Source of the DNA: Siphonodentalium dalli
Lineage: Eukaryota > Mollusca > Scaphopoda > Gadilida > Siphonodentaliidae
Reading direction: 5' to 3'
NCBI GenBank assembly: GCA_032622095.1
Contig: CP136064.1
Coordinates: 140,075,954 to 140,139,953 of the forward strand
DNA length: 64,000 bases
Translations under genes and position numbers: made by a program
The notes under the pieces: model-generated
Database searches by the model: none
What the model saw: only the letters and a program-made list of their open reading frames with translations
Told to the model about the DNA's origin: nothing
Shown here: positions 59,844-64,000 of the stretch, one piece after another
How the letters are laid out: each line of letters opens with the position of its first letter
Numbering within the stretch: position 1 is the first letter of the stretch

Positions 59844-60687
59844 GGAGAAGTCGGGCCCCGTGCGAAGTTGGCCCCATACGATGACGGCCCGCACGAAGTC
59901 GGCCCCATATATAACAGAAACATTGTTTTAAATCGTTTTTTAATTTATATGATGATATGAAATATGAAACTAATAATAATAATGACAAGATTATATTAAT
60001 ACAATTAACAATAAATTCAAACGTCGTCGTTGTCACTGTCACTGTGTTGTCAGTTATATATGGGTGCCGAAATCTCGGCGACCCTATGGAGTAGCTGGCT
60101 TGTTGTCAAATCTCTGTCTCTATACAGCTTCCATACGTTAAATATTTGAACTAATGGCTTCATTCGCTAAGCAGCAATCAACAGTACTTACCAGCTTTCT
60201 TTCATTGTCTGTAGGCAACTATATACCGGTATATCATTGTTTTTTATAAATATATTTATCACATAATTTGGCCATAAAAGCAGTTTCATAATTATCGGTA
60301 ATAGACACGTTTAATATCAGCGCGTGCGATGACGTCACCGCGTTCTTCAAATAACTTGCGATCGCTGTAGTTTATGATTGTTGTTTTCGATGAATATTTC
60401 GCGTTGCTTCGGGTTTATTTGATCATGTGATAAAAGGTATCTCACACTCGTCCTATTTTATACGTAATTTATCAACCTCGTCCTCTAAATTCTATTTGAG
60501 CCTCGGTAAACCTCGGCTCAAATCGAATTTAGTGAACTCGGTTGATAAATTCCGTATAAAATAGGAACTCATGTGAGATCCTCTATATATGATATATATT
60601 TGTCAGACGCATGACCATACTGTCTGCCCATCTACATTAATGGGGCCGTCTTCATAGGGGGACGTCTTCGCGCGGGCCGACATCTCC
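59844..60687. mobile_element. Putative non-autonomous DNA transposon with ~50-65 bp inverted ends
   Basis: The left end (59844-59908) starts GGAGAAGTCGGGCCCCG and includes GCGAAGTTGGCCCCATA and CGGCCCCAT. The right end (60640-60687), reverse-complemented, starts GGAGATGTCGGCCCGCGCGAAG and ends CGGCCCCAT. The ends are GC-rich against an AT-rich interior and align with a few gaps. The ~845 bp interior has no transposase and contains a separate foldback (60436-60581). No clear target duplication is visible. It could instead be a chance pair of diverged repeats. Confidence 0.55.
60436..60581. repeat. Imperfect foldback, ~65 bp arms
   Basis: The left arm runs GGTATCTCACACTCGTCCTA, TTTTATACGTAATTTATCAAC and on to CTCTAAATTCTATTTGAGCC. 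The right arm carries their complements: GGCTCAAATCGAATTTAG, GTTGATAAATTCCGTATAAAA and TAGGAACTCATGTGAGATCC. The loop is about ten bases (TCGGTAAACC). It is typical of a small MITE or foldback family. Confidence 0.8.
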
Positions 60688-60784
60688 AGATACGCTCATT
60701 ATCCTGCCACATGCATATAAATTATTGTATCCTAACATATGCTCTAACAGTTACATGTACTTTTACACTTAACTTGGAAATAGT

Positions 60785-60893
60785 CTTTGTTTCCTAATTG
60801 TAATAACACAGTTTAAAGGCATCATACCGAATCACAAACATTTTGTATTCCACATGATGCCTTTAAACTGTGTTATTACATTAGGAAACAAAG
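60785..60893. repeat. Near-perfect inverted repeat, 41/40 bp arms
   Basis: The left arm 60785-60825 (begins CTTTGTTTCCTAATTGTAAT) and right arm 60854-60893 (ends TTACATTAGGAAACAAAG) are exact complements apart from one missing base. The loop is 28 bases. A transcript would form a long, almost perfect hairpin. It could be a recent MITE or a small-RNA precursor; no neighbouring gene decides between them. Confidence 0.85.
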
Positions 60894-61855
60894 ATCATTA
60901 TTTATAATTACATCACAGTGCATTTAAGCTGGAAATATCATTAAATTTTAAATATTTGGAACTTTGTAAGTTCACTTCTGACCTTCTGTAATTATCCTAC
61001 TTAAATACATTTGATAGCATTTTATAAATCAATGACAAAATACTTGTACGTCTATAGAGAATGAAGTGAATGTAATTATTTCAGTATAATCCCAGCTTTA
61101 TATTCCAGGCCAAATAATTCACTGCGTTAAATGAATAATTAATTTCCAGTGCCTTCAGCTACATCTTTTACACAATCCTGTCAAATATGAAGAAATTATC
61201 ATTTAAAATCACACTAAATATTATTGGCTATTGTTTTCAAATTTTGAAGATATGACTTTTATATATCGAGAGGTTGATGGAAGCGAGATCCAATGTTTTA
61301 TCAGTCGACAGGCCATGTCACGACACACCAATTATATTACATACTATGCTGGTCCCACCAGCCGGGCACCAGGCCTCGTGCGGAGTATACACTGCCTTTG
61401 GGCTGGGTTGGTTGGCCTCACGGCAGTGGACCCAGTCGCTGAGGTCTGGTGGGAGATGTTTTTGGGCCCAATGGGATGTTTGAAGAATTTACGGGGCAGA
61501 ACATATGCAAGTACAATAACTGCCAATGGGCAGGAAAATGGTTGAACCAGAGATGGCGAGCGTCTCTTCATGGTTTACTTATATCTGTCAGCCAGACAGA
61601 ATTTTTTTCCAAATAAACTTCAAATAGTAGGGCTGTCATGATTATTCAATATAGTTGATTAATTATTAATTAAACACAGCACTATTATATGTAAACCATA
61701 TTGTTCCATAGTTCATAAGCATAGACTACAAGTAGGTATAACTCATAAATGTCAGTGGTTTTTATCAATGTCTCTGAAAATGGTTCAAAAGTCTCCTGAT
61801 ACTATTAGCATATAGTAAACCTAACTATACATGTACATGTAGTTGTTTCTTGGCC
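60894..61855. other. Intergenic, no recognised gene
   Basis: A locally GC-richer plus frame at 61231-61545 (104 codons) and its antisense frame match no known family, and neither has gene context. The rest is AT-rich. Confidence 0.35.
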
Positions 61856-62594
61856 TAATTTGCATATCTATTATTAATTATTCATAGATAAATTTGGTAT
61901 GATAATCATAATGGACAAATTATTGGTTAAAGATCATAAATGACCTTTTTGCATCGAAATAGACCCATATTACCTTCATTATTATGGTATTTGTTTGCTT
62001 TCACATTAATTTTCCATCTCATTAGTCTCGGTAACTAGATATATAATATGCAAATTAGATGCAAATTAGATAAGGTCACATGGTGTGATGTTCGCGATGA
62101 CCTTGGCATATGTGAAAATCTATCCCGAAGATATGTACCTAATTTCAGCTTAATCCGTCAAATATTATTTAAGTTATGCAAACTTAAAGCAAACTTTATT
62201 GTGAAAAAGTGGGCGTGGCCTAATTTGCATATCCATTTTTACTTATTCATACATAAATTTGGTATTATAATGGTCAAATTATTGTTTAAAGAATAAAGAT
62301 CACCCCTTATCATCGAAATAGACCCATATTACCTTCATTATTGTGGTATTTGTTTGCTTTCACATTAAATTTCCAGCTCATTAGTCTCGGTAACTAGATA
62401 TATAATATGCAAATTAGATAAGGTCACATGGTGTGATGTTCGCGATGACCTTGGCATATGTGAAAATCTATCCCGAAGATATGTACCAAATTTCAGCTTA
62501 ATCCGTCAAATATTTTTTAAGTTATGCAAAATTAAAGCAAAATTTATTGCGAAAAAGTGGGCGTGGCTTAATTTGCATATCTATTATTACTTAT
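61856..62594. repeat. ~359 bp tandem repeat, left part
   Basis: CATCGAAATAGACCCATATT occurs at 61952 and 62311, and AACTAGATATATAATATGCA at 62033 and 62392; both pairs are 359 bases apart. TAATTTGCATATC occurs near 61857, 62221 and 62569. The unit includes AAGGTCACATGGTGTGATG and GTGGGCGTGGCCTAATTTG. Two units and the start of a third are present before an insertion at 62595. Confidence 0.85.
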
Positions 62595-63895
62595 TAGCTC
62601 AACTTTACTTTGTAAAGTTTGAGCTATTGCCATGGCTTGGTATCCGTCGTCCGTGTGTGCGTGATGCGTCAACAATTTCCTTTAGCACGGGCTACAGTTC
62701 GTACCTTTGGTCCGATTATTATGAAATTTGTCCTGGATGTTGACATTGACATGTAGATGGGAACGAGTCATTTTGGGGTCATTCGGAAAAAAAACATGGC
62801 CGCCAGTGGCCATCTTGGATTTCAAAATTCAATCCATTATCACGGGCTACAGGCTGTACCGTTCGTCTTATTGTCATGAAATTTGTCATGGATGTTAATA
62901 TTGACATGCAGATGGGAACGAGTAATTTTGGGCTCATTTGGCCAAAAAACATGGCCGCCGGCAGCCATCTTAGATTTTACTCTTTGCATGACTAAATCCT
63001 TTAGCACAGGCTACAGGTCGTACCTTTAGTCTGATCATCATAAAATTTGTCACGCATGTTAATAATGACACGTAGATTGGAACGAGTCATTTTGGGGTCA
63101 TTCGGCCAAAAAACATGGCCACCAGAAGCCATCTTGGATTTTACTCTTTGTATGACTAAATCCTTTAGCACGGACTACAGGTCGTACCTTGAGTCTGATC
63201 ATCATGAAATTTTTCGTGGCTCTTGAAATTGGAATCTAGATGGGAACAAGTCATTTTGGGGTCATTTGGATGAAAAACATGGCCGCCAATGGCCATCTTT
63301 GATTTCAAAATTCAATCCATTAGCACAGGCTACAGGTCGTACTGTTCGTCTGATCATCATAAAACTTATCATGGATGTTAATATTGACATGTAGATGGGA
63401 ACGATTAATCTTGGGGTCATTCGGCCAAAAAACATGACCGCTGCAGCCATCTTGGATTTTACTCTTTGTATGACTAAATTATTTAGCACGGGCTACAGGT
63501 CGTACCTTTAGTCTGATCATCATAAAATTTGTCATGGATGTTAGCAATAACATGTAGATGGGAACGAGTCATTTTGGGGTCATTTGTCCAAAAAGCATGG
63601 CCGCCAGCAGCCATCTTGGATTTTACTCTTTGTATGACTAAATTCTTTAGCATGGGCTACAGGTTGTACCTTTAGTCTGATCGTCATAAAATTTGTCATG
63701 GATGTTAACGATGACATGCGGATGGGATACAATCATTTTGGGGTCATTCGGCCGAAGACATGGCCGTCAGCAGCCATCTTGGATTTTACTTTTCTCTTCA
63801 TGTCTATAAACTAGTATTAGACATTCAACTTTCCACATTCGTAATCGCTCCATTGACTGTAATACATTAAATTATTCCCTTTCCAAGTTGAGCTA
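62595..63895. mobile_element. TIR-bounded element carrying seven minisatellite copies
   Basis: The element starts TAGCTCAACTT (62595-62605) and ends with its exact complement AAGTTGAGCTA (63885-63895). The left end also holds an internal dyad (AGCTCAAACTT...AAGTTTGAGCT type, 62596-62624). Inside, a 155-164 bp unit (CGGGCTACAGGTCGTACC, GATGGGAACGAGTCATTTTG, CATGGCCGCCAGCAGCCATC) recurs with starts near 62688, 62843, 63007, 63171, 63326, 63489 and 63653. Two tail types occur: CAAAATTCAATCC in the 155 bp units, and ACTCTTTGTATGACTAAAT in the 164 bp units. It splits a copy of the flanking 359 bp repeat, which shows insertion. No transposase is present. Confidence 0.7.
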
Positions 63896-63918
63896 CAGTG
63901 TCATTCACACTTTCATTC

Positions 63919-64000
63919 ATTCATAAATTTGGTATTATAATGGACAAATTATTGTTTAAAGATCAAAAATGCCCCCTTATCATCGAAATAGACCCATATT
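63919..64000. repeat. ~359 bp tandem repeat, resumed third copy
   Basis: ATTCATAAATTTGGTATTATAATGG and CATCGAAATAGACCCATATT continue the unit that was broken at 62594. The copy runs off the window. The 23 bases between the TIR end (63895) and this point (CAGTGTCATTCACACTTTC...) are not assigned. Confidence 0.75.

Noticed and set aside
61231-61571. Overlapping ORFs on both strands in a GC-richer patch
   Set aside because: No recognisable domain, start context or neighbour. Sense and antisense are equally open, which suggests composition rather than coding.
63262-63489. 75-codon minus-strand ORF
   Set aside because: It lies wholly inside the 155-164 bp minisatellite.

Overview
The window is eukaryotic and looks like metazoan repeat-rich DNA. 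The evidence is a long kilobase-scale satellite, several APE-type non-LTR retrotransposons (LINEs) of CR1/L2/Rex-like appearance, foldback and TIR-bounded elements, minisatellites and microsatellites, and no operon-like gene order. The LINE proteins and the 'ATGGCCGCC...GCCATCTTGGATTT' minisatellite resemble sequences common in marine invertebrates. A mollusc such as a bivalve would fit, but the host cannot be fixed from the sequence alone. Almost every recognisable coding region is a dead or dying transposon. The only plausible host-like protein gene is a 321-codon ORF at 50063-51028 (minus) with one C2HC zinc finger.

Layout. (1) 1-36814: tandem satellite with a 1371-1381 bp monomer, 26 full copies plus a 984 bp partial copy, reaching the left edge of the window. 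Diagnostic SNPs divide it into a left and a right sequence domain, and multi-monomer blocks are duplicated inside it. (2) 36815-39138: LINE A (minus), with a 2A-like motif and endonuclease domain. Its reverse-transcriptase half is missing and the satellite begins exactly there. (3) About 39514-43928: LINE B (minus), broken by an in-place 340 bp inversion and by the 5'-truncated LINE C (plus, 40554-41890). (4) 44600-46900: microsatellite, a 131 bp GGTCA-rich minisatellite with a 556 bp higher-order period, and a phased cluster of 16 bp palindromes. (5) 48060-49404: GC-rich degenerate minisatellite with inverted units, then degenerate repeats. (6) 50063-51028: the C2HC zinc-finger ORF. (7) 51437-58181: LINE E (minus), split by the 5.36 kb LINE D (plus, 52193-57552), with the 7 bp target duplication CAACCAT on both sides. 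(8) 58182-64000: no genes recognised. This part holds two NRF1-like palindromes, a putative TIR element (59844-60687) containing a foldback, a near-perfect 41/40 bp inverted repeat (60785-60893), and a ~359 bp tandem repeat interrupted by a TIR-bounded element carrying seven 155-164 bp minisatellite copies.

The parts work together mainly as a record of genome dynamics: satellite expansion next to a broken LINE, two independent LINE-into-LINE nestings, one internal inversion, and several hairpin-forming elements. The LINE lesions (stops, frameshifts, a YADD to YAND change) mean none of the copies seen should be autonomous. All calls come from reading the sequence; no database search or alignment program was used.
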